8,118 nt of DNA, taken from Atopobium sp. UBA6362. Its GTDB lineage: Bacteria > Actinomycetota > Coriobacteriia > Coriobacteriales > Atopobiaceae. The notes beneath the pieces are model-generated. The model was not told where the DNA came from and did no database searches. It saw only the letters and a program-made list of their open reading frames with translations. Within the stretch, counting starts at the first letter, position 1, and each line of letters starts with the position of its first letter. Shown here one piece after another: positions 1-5,934 of this stretch. The stretch covers positions 1 to 8,118 of the forward strand of contig DJRK01000057.1 in the NCBI GenBank assembly GCA_002440065.1, in the 5' to 3' direction. The position numbers were made by a program, and so were the translations under genes.

Positions 1-322
1 GGCCCAGGAACTTGAGCATGCCAAGGGTCACGGTCGGGTTGAAGCGAAGGCCGCCCTTATAGGGCCCGATAGCGGAGTTGAACTCCACGCGGTAGCCTCG
101 GTTGACCTGAACCTTGCCGGAGTCGTCCACCCAAGGAACGCGGAACATGATGACGCGCTCAGGCTCGACGAATCGCTCGAGCAGCGAGGCCCCCTCGTAC
201 TCGGGGTGGGCGTCGAGGGCGGGCTGAAGGGTACCCAGGATCTCGGTCGCGGCCTGGAGGAACTCCTTCTGCTCGGGGTAGCGCTCCTTGAGCTCTGCCA
301 GGACCTTCTCGGTGTAGGACAT
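1..322 (-). CDS. gdhA: NADP-type glutamate dehydrogenase, N-terminal part (3' end beyond window)
   Basis: The minus strand from 322 encodes 107 complete codons with no stop, so the rest of the gene lies left of the window. The product starts MSYTEKVLAELKERYPEQ and contains RVEFNSAIGPYKGGLRF (residues 78-94), the glutamate-binding signature of hexameric glutamate dehydrogenases, with its conserved Lys at about residue 89, then a TLGMLKFLG stretch. The family interconverts 2-oxoglutarate plus ammonium and glutamate in the cytoplasm; the bacterial forms with this N-terminus are mostly NADP(H)-dependent and assimilate ammonium. Cofactor choice is decided by the Rossmann domain, which is not visible here. 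The start is fixed by an AAGGAG site at 328-333, five bases upstream of the ATG. No sharp promoter is visible in 334-568; repeats there are described separately. The family call is very secure, the cofactor call less so. Confidence 0.95.
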   Translation of the reverse strand, partial: MSYTEKVLAELKERYPEQKEFLQAATEILGTLQPALDAHPEYEGASLLERFVEPERVIMFRVPWVDDSGKVQVNRGYRVEFNSAIGPYKGGLRFNPTVTLGMLKFLG

Positions 323-396
323 GCTAGCTCCTTACTTTGGACCCGCGCGCGACGGCGGCGGGGTTGCCATGCCAGAATGTAGGTTACGAGTGTGGA

Positions 397-487
397 GCGT
401 CTTGTGACGCAATGGCACGCCAATGGAAACTTTTTCGAGCTAACTAAGAAACACGACGTACATACTGCCAGGCTGGAGGCGCAATGG
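397..487. repeat. Short repeats and small palindrome upstream of gdhA
   Basis: The space between gdhA and the tRNA-Gly terminator (323-568) holds no gene. It contains a 5-4-5 inverted repeat, GCGTC-TTGT-GACGC at 397-410, immediately followed by CAATGG at 410-415 and 421-426, an 11-base spacing or about one helical turn. A third CAATGG lies at 482-487. These lie 75-165 bases upstream of the gdhA start and could be regulator contacts, but they are short enough to be chance. I could not settle on a convincing -35/-10 pair for gdhA. Confidence 0.3.
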
Positions 488-568
488 TATAAGGTTCATG
501 TCGTAGGGATATGGCGACGGTTTGTTGCAGTGGACGATACACGGCTTGTTACACGGGAGGCAATGCGC

Positions 569-603
569 AAAGAAAAGCAGGCCGGGAATAGTCCTGGCCT
601 GCT
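569..603 (-). terminator. Intrinsic terminator of the tRNA-Pro/tRNA-Gly unit
   Basis: On the minus strand an AGCAGGCC stem with one internal mismatch and a short loop (arms about 576-586 and 592-603) is followed by TTTTCTTT at 576-569. It lies just behind the encoded CCA of tRNA-Gly, so it ends the two-tRNA transcript and insulates gdhA from it. Confidence 0.85.
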
Positions 604-611
604 GCTCCATC

Positions 612-685
<74 letters not shown>

Positions 686-691
686 ATATGT

Positions 692-768
692 TGGTCGGGG
701 CGACTGGATTCGAACCAGCGACCCTCTGCTCCCAAAGCAGATGCGCTACCAAACTGCGCCACGCCCCG
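692..768 (-). tRNA. tRNA-Pro(TGG)
   Basis: Minus-strand cloverleaf: acceptor CGGGGCG/CGCCCCG, D stem GCGC/GCGC, anticodon stem TCTGC/GCAGA with loop TTTGGGA (anticodon TGG), T stem GCTGG/CCAGT with loop TTCGAAT, discriminator A and encoded CCA. The unusual C1-G72 pair is normal for bacterial tRNA-Pro. It reads CCN proline codons. It is the first gene of the Pro-Gly unit and lies about seven bases behind the predicted transcription start. Confidence 0.97.
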
Positions 769-781
769 GAACCGATGTTCA

Positions 782-810
782 AGTATAGAGAAGAAATCGG
801 GTCGCGGCAA
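782..810 (-). promoter_or_regulatory. Promoter of the tRNA-Pro/tRNA-Gly unit
   Basis: On the minus strand TTGCCG (810-805) and TATACT (787-782) are separated by exactly 17 bases, a good sigma-70-type match. Transcription would begin near 775, leaving a very short leader before the tRNA 5' end at 768. The -35 region overlaps a direct repeat, GTCGCGG at 801-807 and 811-817 on the plus strand, of unknown meaning. Confidence 0.7.
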
Positions 811-857
811 GTCGCGGGTCTCTTAATATCGCCCGCCTGGCTCCAGCTGCATACGGT

Positions 858-898
858 TTACGTGTTTTGGAGCCTCCAGATGGGGCCGAAACACGTAA
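858..898. repeat. 13-bp inverted repeat between tRNA-Pro promoter and lipid kinase
   Basis: TTACGTGTTTTGG at 858-870 pairs with CCGAAACACGTAA at 886-898; 12 of 13 positions are Watson-Crick and one is T-G. The 15-base middle can add an imperfect inner stem (GCCTCC against GGGGC). No U-tract follows on either strand, so it is not a standard terminator. It sits between two divergently read units, about 48 bases behind the tRNA promoter -35 and 98 bases before the lipid kinase ATG, so an operator or a leader hairpin of the lipid kinase transcript are the plausible readings. I see no clear promoter for the lipid kinase in 899-985. Confidence 0.6.
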
Positions 899-995
899 TT
901 GATATGCATCTGATTAGCCCGCACTCGATGCAGGGGACTCGTCAAGCGTTAGCATGAAAGCCGAGAAATCTTTTCCACACCGATAAGAGGTCCCC

Positions 996-1931
996 ATGCC
1001 GCACTCCCCGCTCGGACATACGCTCGTCATCGCGAACCCTGCGGCACACAGCGGCGCCGGCGAGAAGGGCGCGCGCTTCGCCGAGGATTTTCTTAGCAGC
1101 TATGCGTCCGCGACCCGCGGGTACGAAGTGGTACGCACGCGCGCGGCAGGAGACGCGACCCGGATCGCCGAGGATGCGGCCGGCTTCGACACCGTGCTCG
1201 CACTCGGCGGCGACGGCGTGATACACGAGGTCGTCGAAGGCCTCATGACGCATGAACCCAGAACGCGTCCCCAGCTCGGGATCATCCCGATGGGCTCGGG
1301 CAACGACTACGCGCGCACCATCGGCATGGAGAAAAACAACGTGCAGGGCGCAATGGCCCAGCTCGTCCGCGGAGTCCCGCGCCCCACCGAGGTCGGTTGC
1401 GTGAACGGGCACTATTTCATGCAGACCCTCTCGTTCGGCCTCGACGCGGCGATTGCGCTCGACACCATGGACAAACGCGCCGCGGGGACAACGCAAGAAG
1501 GCGAGGAGCTCTTCGTCAAGTCGGCGCTGCGTATCTTGTCGCAGGCCAAGGAGGGCTACCCGGTTCGCGCCGCCTTCGACGATGACCCCGCGCTCGACCT
1601 TTCCACGATCATCTTCGCCGTGCAGGTGGGCCCCAGCTACGGCGGCGGCTTTAGGATTTGCCCCGACGCCGACCCCAAGGACGGGCTTCTCGACGCCTGC
1701 TACAACGTCAAGGTGCCGGCGATTCCCCGTATCATGGCGCTTCTGGGCTTGGCGAGATTCGGGAAACATACGAAATCGAACGTGGTGACGCTCCGTAAGT
1801 TCCGTACCGCGGCGCTTGAGTTCGAGCGCGAGCCACCCTGCCAGATAGACGGCGAGAAGCTCACGGGCACGCGGTTCGAGATCGAGGTCGTGCCCCGCGC
1901 GCTGAACGTGATCTACCCACGCGACAATTAG
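996..1931 (+). CDS. Diacylglycerol-kinase-family lipid kinase (DagK/YegS/BmrU-like)
   Basis: The 311-residue product carries the full set of DAGK catalytic domain motifs: the N-terminal NPAAHSG loop (14-20), GGDG followed by VIHEVV (71-80), MGSGNDYAR (99-107), SFGLDA (146-151), CPDADPKDGLLD (222-233) and a C-terminal IDGE (284-287) that helps build the active site. Length matches the soluble bacterial members (about 290-330 residues). The family uses ATP to phosphorylate a lipid hydroxyl, often diacylglycerol to phosphatidic acid at the inner membrane face; the true lipid here cannot be read from sequence. No membrane segment or signal peptide is present. The ATG at 996 has an AGAGG site at 986-990. 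It is the only plus-strand gene, divergent from tRNA-Pro and convergent with ptsI. No U-tract terminator is visible on its own strand after the stop. The family is secure; the exact substrate and gene name are not. Confidence 0.92.
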   Translation: MPHSPLGHTLVIANPAAHSGAGEKGARFAEDFLSSYASATRGYEVVRTRAAGDATRIAEDAAGFDTVLALGGDGVIHEVVEGLMTHEPRTRPQLGIIPMGSGNDYARTIGMEKNNVQGAMAQLVRGVPRPTEVGCVNGHYFMQTLSFGLDAAIALDTMDKRAAGTTQEGEELFVKSALRILSQAKEGYPVRAAFDDDPALDLSTIIFAVQVGPSYGGGFRICPDADPKDGLLDACYNVKVPAIPRIMALLGLARFGKHTKSNVVTLRKFRTAALEFEREPPCQIDGEKLTGTRFEIEVVPRALNVIYPRDN

Positions 1932-1973
1932 CCACCACAGGTTCGATCAGCGACTAGCCATATTTTGATTCCG

Positions 1974-2011
1974 AAAAAATGCCCCGAGACGCTCAAAGCA
2001 TCCCGGGGCAT
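1974..2011 (-). terminator. Intrinsic terminator of ptsI
   Basis: On the minus strand an eight-base-pair stem ATGCCCCG/CGGGGCAT (2011-2004 with 1986-1979) is followed by six T residues (1979-1974), 24 bases behind the ptsI stop. The convergent lipid kinase would transcribe the same hairpin, but without a U-tract on its strand. Confidence 0.9.
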
Positions 2012-2034
2012 CCATCGCTCGTTACAACAAGAAA

Positions 2035-3738
2035 TTACTTCGCGGCGGACTGAAGCATGGCCTTGACCTCGGTCGCGGTCTTGAGCTTCATGACCTTCTC
2101 CACGAGGGCGTCGGCCTCGGCCTTGGTCCACTGGGAGATGATGCGGCGCGTACGGAGGATGGACGGCGCGGAGACCGAGAACTCGCCCAGGCCGAAGGAG
2201 ATCAACACCGGGATGAGCAGCGGGTCTGCAGCGGCCTCGCCGCACATGCCGACCATGATGCCGGCCTTGTTGCCCTCCTCGATGATGCGCTTGAGGGAAC
2301 GCAGGACGGCAGGCTGGTACACCTCGTAGAGGTAGGCCACCTTGTCGTTGCCGCGGTCGGCGCACATGGTGTAGCCGATGAGGTCGTTCGTGCCGATGGA
2401 GAAGAAGTCGCACTCGGCGGCGAGGTCGTCGGCGATGAGGGAGGCCGCGGGGGTCTCGATCATGGTGCCGATCTCGATGTCCTTGTTGTAGGACACGCCA
2501 CGGGCGTCGAGGTCGGCCATGCACTCCTTGACGAGGGCCTTGACCTGGCGGATCTCATCGATATTGGTCACGAGCGGGACCATGATCTTGATGTCGCCGA
2601 ACGCGGAGGCGCGAAGAAGGGCCGTGAGCTGGACCTTGTACTGGTCCGGGTTGTTCAGGCAGTAGCGCACGGCGCGGTAACCCATGAACGGGTTGTCTTC
2701 CTTGGTGAGGTGGAGATACGGGATCTCCTTGTCGCCGCCCACGTCGAGCGTGCGGATGATGACCGGCTGGTCCTTCATGCGCAGCGCGACCTTCTGGTAC
2801 GCGGCGAACTGCTCGTCCTCGGAGGGCAGCTCCTTGGCGTCCATGAAGAGGAACTCGGAGCGGAAGAGGCCCACGCCCTCGCAGTCATGCTCGGCGGCCA
2901 CGTTGGCGTCGTCGGGGTTGCCGATGTTGGCGACGAGAAGCTTCTTGTCGCCGTCGGCGGTCACGGTCTCCTTGCCGCGGTAGGCCTCAAGGGCGACCTT
3001 CTCCTCGGCGTACTGCTTGGCCTTGGCGCGGTAGTGCTCGAGGTCGTGGTCGGACGGCTGGGCGATAACCTTGCCGTTCGTGCCGTCGACGACGACCATG
3101 TCGCCGGTCTTGATGTTCGTGCAGGCGTCCGCGACGGAGAGGACCGCGGGGATCTCGAGCGCGCGGGCGATGATGGCGGAGTGAGAGGTGCGGCCGCCGG
3201 TCTCGGTCACGATGGCGGCGACGTTCTCCTTGTCGATGTCGGCCGTCATGGACGGGGTGAGCTCGCGCACCACGACGATGGAGTTCTCGGGCAGCGTGGA
3301 GAGGTCGACGAGCTCCTGGCCCAGCAGGTCGGCGAGAAGACCGGTCTTGACATCGGCGACGTCGGCGGCGCGCTCGCGGAACAGCTCGTCCTCCATGTTG
3401 GAGAACATGTTGTAGTACATGTCGTAAGCCTCGGAGACGGCCTGCTCGGCGCACATGCCGGACTCGATGGAGCCGTTGACCATCTCGCGGATGCCCTCGT
3501 CCTCGGCGAACTCGATGTGGGCGCCCATGATGGCCGCGGCCTCCTCGCCGACGGTCTGCTTCATGCGCTCGATCTGGGCGTTCGTCTGGTCGATGAACTT
3601 GGCGACCGCGTCCTGGTAACGCTGCTCCTCGGCCTTGGCGTCCTCAGGCGCGTGAGGCGTGAAGGAAAGGTCGGGCTCGACCGCGACGCGAGCTACGCCG
3701 ATGCCTATGCCGTCAGATGCGTTGACTCCCTCGTACAT
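2035..3738 (-). CDS. ptsI: PTS enzyme I (phosphoenolpyruvate-protein phosphotransferase)
   Basis: The 567-residue product is a full-length enzyme I (family about 570-575). It takes phosphate from PEP onto a histidine and passes it to HPr, the first step of sugar uptake by the cytoplasmic phosphotransferase system. The N-terminal HPr-binding domain is followed by GGRTSHSAIIAR with the phospho-accepting His at 186, then the PEP-binding TIM barrel: GLFRSEFLFMD (290-300), RTLDVGGDK (329-337), IGTMIETPAA (423-432), FFSIGTNDL (445-453) and GMCGE (497-501) with the catalytic Cys499. All key residues are present. The frame stays open upstream to 3870, but family length, the start MYEGVNASDGIG and an AGGGGG site at 3743-3748 favour the ATG at 3738. 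It follows fruK by 100 bases and is probably at least partly co-transcribed with it. No HPr gene is in the window. Confidence 0.98.
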   Translation of the reverse strand: MYEGVNASDGIGIGVARVAVEPDLSFTPHAPEDAKAEEQRYQDAVAKFIDQTNAQIERMKQTVGEEAAAIMGAHIEFAEDEGIREMVNGSIESGMCAEQAVSEAYDMYYNMFSNMEDELFRERAADVADVKTGLLADLLGQELVDLSTLPENSIVVVRELTPSMTADIDKENVAAIVTETGGRTSHSAIIARALEIPAVLSVADACTNIKTGDMVVVDGTNGKVIAQPSDHDLEHYRAKAKQYAEEKVALEAYRGKETVTADGDKKLLVANIGNPDDANVAAEHDCEGVGLFRSEFLFMDAKELPSEDEQFAAYQKVALRMKDQPVIIRTLDVGGDKEIPYLHLTKEDNPFMGYRAVRYCLNNPDQYKVQLTALLRASAFGDIKIMVPLVTNIDEIRQVKALVKECMADLDARGVSYNKDIEIGTMIETPAASLIADDLAAECDFFSIGTNDLIGYTMCADRGNDKVAYLYEVYQPAVLRSLKRIIEEGNKAGIMVGMCGEAAADPLLIPVLISFGLGEFSVSAPSILRTRRIISQWTKAEADALVEKVMKLKTATEVKAMLQSAAK

Positions 3739-3780
3739 AAATCCCCCTACGTTCTTGCCGCTCGCGCGGCTCTTCCCTAG

Positions 3781-3816
3781 AAAAGCTCGTGGCCGGGCAG
3801 AGCAAGCCCGACCACG
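3781..3816 (-). terminator. Hairpin with short T-run between fruK and ptsI
   Basis: On the minus strand an 11-base-pair stem CGTGGTCGGGC/GCCCGGCCACG (3816-3806 with 3798-3788, one wobble pair, seven-base loop) is followed by AG and then CTTTTC. The stem is strong but the T-run is short and slightly displaced, so this may be a partial terminator or an mRNA-stabilising hairpin that sets the ratio of FruK to enzyme I. It lies 22 bases behind the fruK stop and 42 bases before the ptsI start. Confidence 0.6.
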
Positions 3817-3838
3817 CAATAGCTTAGCAATATTGAGT

Positions 3839-4885
3839 TTACTCGCACAGGCTCTTCTTGGCGGCGTCAAACTCGTGGGCCGCCTCGGACTGGACCTCGG
3901 CCTCGGCCGCCTTCACGGCGGCGTCGCGGGTCTGCTGCATGTCCTGCGCAAGGGAGCCCGGGATGGCGCGGCCCATCTTCTTGTACAGGGCGGCGACGAC
4001 GCGCTCGATCTTCTCGCGCTTCGCGATGCCCTTGGACGCCGCGGTCGCGGTGCCGCAGGCGGAGGCGAAGACGAGCGCCGTGTCGTAGTCGGCGCCGCGG
4101 ACGACCTGCGAAAGGAAGCCGGCCACCATGGAGTCGCCGGCGCCCGTGGCGTTTACCAGTCGGATGCGCGCGGTCGGGACGACGTGCTCGGCGCCGTTCT
4201 CGTCGAGCAGCAGCGAGCCGTGGCCGCCGCAGGAGATGATGACGTTGCGGGCGCCCTCCTCCTGGAGCTTGTGCGCGTAGGGCATGCACTCCTCGGGCTC
4301 CTCGATGTTCACGCCGTAGATGCGGCCGACCTCGTGGTTGTTCGGCTTGATGAGGAACGGGTGCGCGGCCAGCGAGTCCATGAGGAGCTGGCCGGGGGCG
4401 TCGACGACGAACTGGATGCCGCGGCCCGCGAATCGCTTCATGATCTGGTCGTAGATGTCGCTCGGCAGAGAGTTGGGGATGGAGCCGGTGAGGACGAGCG
4501 TGTCGCCCGCGCCGATGACGTCCATGCGCTCGAGGAGCTCGTCGACCTTCTTCTCGGAGATCTTTGGGCCCATGCCGTTGCACATCGTCATGACGATGCC
4601 GTTGAGCTTGACGTTGATGCGGGTAAAGCCTTTGTCGAGACACACGAAGTTGGACGAGATGCCCTTCTCCTGGAGGCGATGCAGCAGGTAATCGCCCGTG
4701 AAGCCGGCCGCGATGCCCATCGCGATGCTCGGGCAGCCGACCTCCTTGAGGAGCGTGGAAACGTTGATGCCGTTTCCGCCGCAGTGGAGCTCCTCGCTCG
4801 AGGACCTGTTCGTGAAGCCCATGTCGAGCGTCAGCGGGTGCATGACATAGTCAAGGGCAGGGTTTAACGTCATCGTGTAAATCAA
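3839..4885 (-). CDS. fruK: 1-phosphofructokinase (PfkB/ribokinase family)
   Basis: The 348-residue product begins MIYTMTLNPALDYVMHP, the typical 1-phosphofructokinase opening. It contains the first PfkB signature around GGNGINVSTLLKEVG (36-50), FTRINVKL (87-94), the LTGSIPNSLP stretch (132-141), KPNNHEV (180-186) and the second signature NATGAGDSMVAGFL (245-258) with the catalytic base Asp251. The enzyme converts fructose 1-phosphate plus ATP to fructose 1,6-bisphosphate. A related hexose-phosphate kinase such as tagatose-6-phosphate kinase is the main alternative; the N-terminus and TRINVKL favour FruK. The start is taken as TTG at 4885 because AAGGAG lies six bases upstream, while the internal ATG (residue 5) would be 18 bases away and would remove conserved residues. 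Two oddities: Asn replaces the usual Lys in the GGKG motif, and an Ala/Glu-rich tail of about 35-40 residues extends past the family's usual end (about 303-312 residues). Confidence 0.93.
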   Translation of the reverse strand: MIYTMTLNPALDYVMHPLTLDMGFTNRSSSEELHCGGNGINVSTLLKEVGCPSIAMGIAAGFTGDYLLHRLQEKGISSNFVCLDKGFTRINVKLNGIVMTMCNGMGPKISEKKVDELLERMDVIGAGDTLVLTGSIPNSLPSDIYDQIMKRFAGRGIQFVVDAPGQLLMDSLAAHPFLIKPNNHEVGRIYGVNIEEPEECMPYAHKLQEEGARNVIISCGGHGSLLLDENGAEHVVPTARIRLVNATGAGDSMVAGFLSQVVRGADYDTALVFASACGTATAASKGIAKREKIERVVAALYKKMGRAIPGSLAQDMQQTRDAAVKAAEAEVQSEAAHEFDAAKKSLCE

Positions 4886-4891
4886 CGCAGT

Positions 4892-4897
4892 CTCCTT
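4892..4897 (-). promoter_or_regulatory. Ribosome binding site deciding the TTG start of fruK
   Basis: AAGGAG on the minus strand is six bases from the TTG at 4885-4883 and 18 bases from the first in-frame ATG at 4873. This spacing supports TTG as initiator. Confidence 0.8.
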
Positions 4898-4983
4898 CCG
4901 ACAGGATGCAGCAGACTCTAGTATGCAACATTCGTCACGCCGCTCACGTGGAAAATTGCAACGTTTACGGGAGTTGAGAAACA

Positions 4984-5034
4984 TTTTTGTGTTCTACTCG
5001 CCACAAAAAGCAAACAACTGAGCGCCAGGGCGCT
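4984..5034. promoter_or_regulatory. Candidate operator region upstream of fruK
   Basis: Two dyads lie about 100-150 bases before the fruK start. The first is a perfect 8-10-8 inverted repeat, TTTTTGTG (4984-4991) and CACAAAAA (5002-5009). The second, 11 bases further on, is AGCGCC-AG-GGCGCT (5021-5034). Neither is followed by a T-run in the fruK direction, so they look more like protein-binding sites than terminators. A CATACT -10-like hexamer lies at 4925-4920, but no good -35 stands 16-18 bases before it, so the fruK promoter may need an activator or lie elsewhere in 4926-5072. Confidence 0.45.
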
Positions 5035-5072
5035 TCGCGCGGCAAAATAAGTCACGAACCCGAACGAATAAG

Positions 5073-5097
5073 AAAAAAGGAGCCGTGCGAGGCTCCT
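5073..5097 (-). terminator. Intrinsic terminator of tRNA-Arg
   Basis: On the minus strand a seven-base-pair stem AGGAGCC/GGCTCCT (5097-5091 with 5084-5078) and a six-base loop run directly into TTTTTTCT. It lies 13 bases behind the tRNA-Arg CCA and separates that gene from fruK. Confidence 0.9.
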
Positions 5098-5110
5098 CTT
5101 TGCTAGCTAA

Positions 5111-5187
5111 TGGTGCGCCCTGGCGGATTCGAACCGTCGACCTTGGGATTAGAAGTCCCCTGCTCTATCCAACTGAGCTAAGGGCGC
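5111..5187 (-). tRNA. tRNA-Arg(TCT)
   Basis: Minus-strand gene: acceptor GCGCCCT/AGGGCGC, D stem GCTC/GAGC, anticodon loop CTTCTAA (anticodon TCT), five-base variable loop, T loop TTCGAAT, discriminator A and encoded CCA at 5113-5111. It reads AGA/AGG arginine codons, which should be rare in this GC-rich genome. The anticodon stem GGGGA/TCCCA has a G27-A43 mismatch and the T stem GACGG/CCGCC an A50-C64 mismatch. From base 8 to base 48 it is nearly identical to the tRNA-Lys(CTT) genes further right. Confidence 0.95.
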
Positions 5188-5198
5188 GTGTGGGACTC

Positions 5199-5228
5199 AT
5201 TCTCGAACCAATCGGCAGCACGCGACAA
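5199..5228 (-). promoter_or_regulatory. Probable promoter of tRNA-Arg
   Basis: On the minus strand TTGTCG (5228-5223) and GAGAAT (5204-5199) are 18 bases apart, and the tRNA begins 11 bases after the -10. Both hexamers are moderate matches, so this is a reasonable rather than certain call. The 160-base gap up to the Nudix gene (5188-5347) otherwise shows only a small CCGGA/TCCGG hairpin at 5240-5255 without a T-run, so no clear Nudix terminator. Confidence 0.45.
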
Positions 5229-5347
5229 CCTGACGGCAACCGGAGCCCGTTCCGGATGCAAACCGCTTACGCGTTACAGCTGCTCAAAACGGCGTCCAGT
5301 CGCGAAAACGGTATGAGCAACGCAACGTGCGAAGAAGTGCGTGGAAA

Positions 5348-5917
5348 TCAGCCGAGAAGCACAGCCGCGGCAAGCACGCCCGAGACGGTCTTGCCGTCCT
5401 GGATGGCGCCGGCGCGGATCGCTTCGAGGACGTCGCCGAGCTCGAGCCACAACGCTCCCACCAGCTCCCCCTCGTCGGGATTCGCCTCCGCCTGCGCAAG
5501 ATCCGTTGCAAAGAAGACCTGCGTCCGCTCGTCGGTGAAGCCGGGAGAGCCGAGCACCGAGACGAGCGGCTCAAGCCTACTCGCCACAAGGCCCGTCTCT
5601 TCCCGCAGCTCGCGGGCCGCGGCCGCGGCGCCGTCCTCGCCCGGGTCGAGCTTTCCCGCGGGAATCTCGAGCGTCATACGCCCGAGCGCCACGCGGAACT
5701 GGCGCACAAGGCAGACGCGCCCGTTGTGCACCGCCACGACGCCGGCGCCGCCGGGATGCCGGACGAGCTCACGGGGCGCCAGGGAGCCGTCGGGCAGCTC
5801 CACCTCGTCGTCCTCGACCGAGAAGATCCTCCCGTGCCAGACCTCGTCGCGACGGGTGAGCTTCTCGGTATAGCGGGGATCGAGCTTCATCAGCTCCAGG
5901 ATCTGCGAAAGGGACAT
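5348..5917 (-). CDS. Nudix hydrolase, probable ADP-ribose pyrophosphatase
   Basis: The 189-residue product has an intact Nudix box, G88-x5-E94-x7-R102-E-L-x-E106-E107-x-G109, whose glutamates bind the catalytic Mg2+. It is preceded by TLEIPAGKLDPGE, the usual ADP-ribose pyrophosphatase context, and followed about 15-16 residues later by Pro125 in GSPGFTDE, the spacing known for ADP-ribose-cleaving members. Such enzymes hydrolyse ADP-ribose to AMP and ribose 5-phosphate in the cytoplasm, clearing a reactive NAD breakdown product; other nucleoside-diphosphate sugars remain possible substrates. The ATG at 5917 has AAGGAG at 5922-5927. The gene starts only 17 bases after the T-run of the tRNA-Lys terminator, leaving no space for a separate promoter, so its expression probably depends on read-through. 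Confidence 0.92.
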   Translation of the reverse strand: MSLSQILELMKLDPRYTEKLTRRDEVWHGRIFSVEDDEVELPDGSLAPRELVRHPGGAGVVAVHNGRVCLVRQFRVALGRMTLEIPAGKLDPGEDGAAAAARELREETGLVASRLEPLVSVLGSPGFTDERTQVFFATDLAQAEANPDEGELVGALWLELGDVLEAIRAGAIQDGKTVSGVLAAAVLLG

Positions 5918-5934
5918 GGCGCTCCTTCAATACG

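Noticed and set aside
942..1769. Minus-strand frame of 275 codons opposite the lipid kinase
   Set aside because: It is an antisense shadow. The plus-strand frame has all DAGK motifs and a ribosome site, while this one has His/Arg/Gly-rich low-information sequence.
3739..3870. N-terminal extension of enzyme I starting at 3870
   Set aside because: The extra 44 residues overlap the fruK 3' end and the intergenic hairpin, are Arg/Ala-rich and match no enzyme I. The ATG at 3738 has a ribosome site and gives the family length.
2710..4867. Two long plus-strand open frames (356 and 402 codons) opposite ptsI and fruK
   Set aside because: They lie antisense to fully verified genes, and their translations are runs of Val, Leu, Gly, Asp and Arg typical of the mirror frame of GC-rich codons. 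No motif or family resemblance was seen.
5085..5873. Plus-strand frame of 262 codons starting across tRNA-Arg and running opposite the Nudix gene
   Set aside because: Its beginning (WRIRTVDLGIRSPLLYP) is reverse-strand tRNA and the rest is the Ser/Arg-rich shadow of the Nudix frame.
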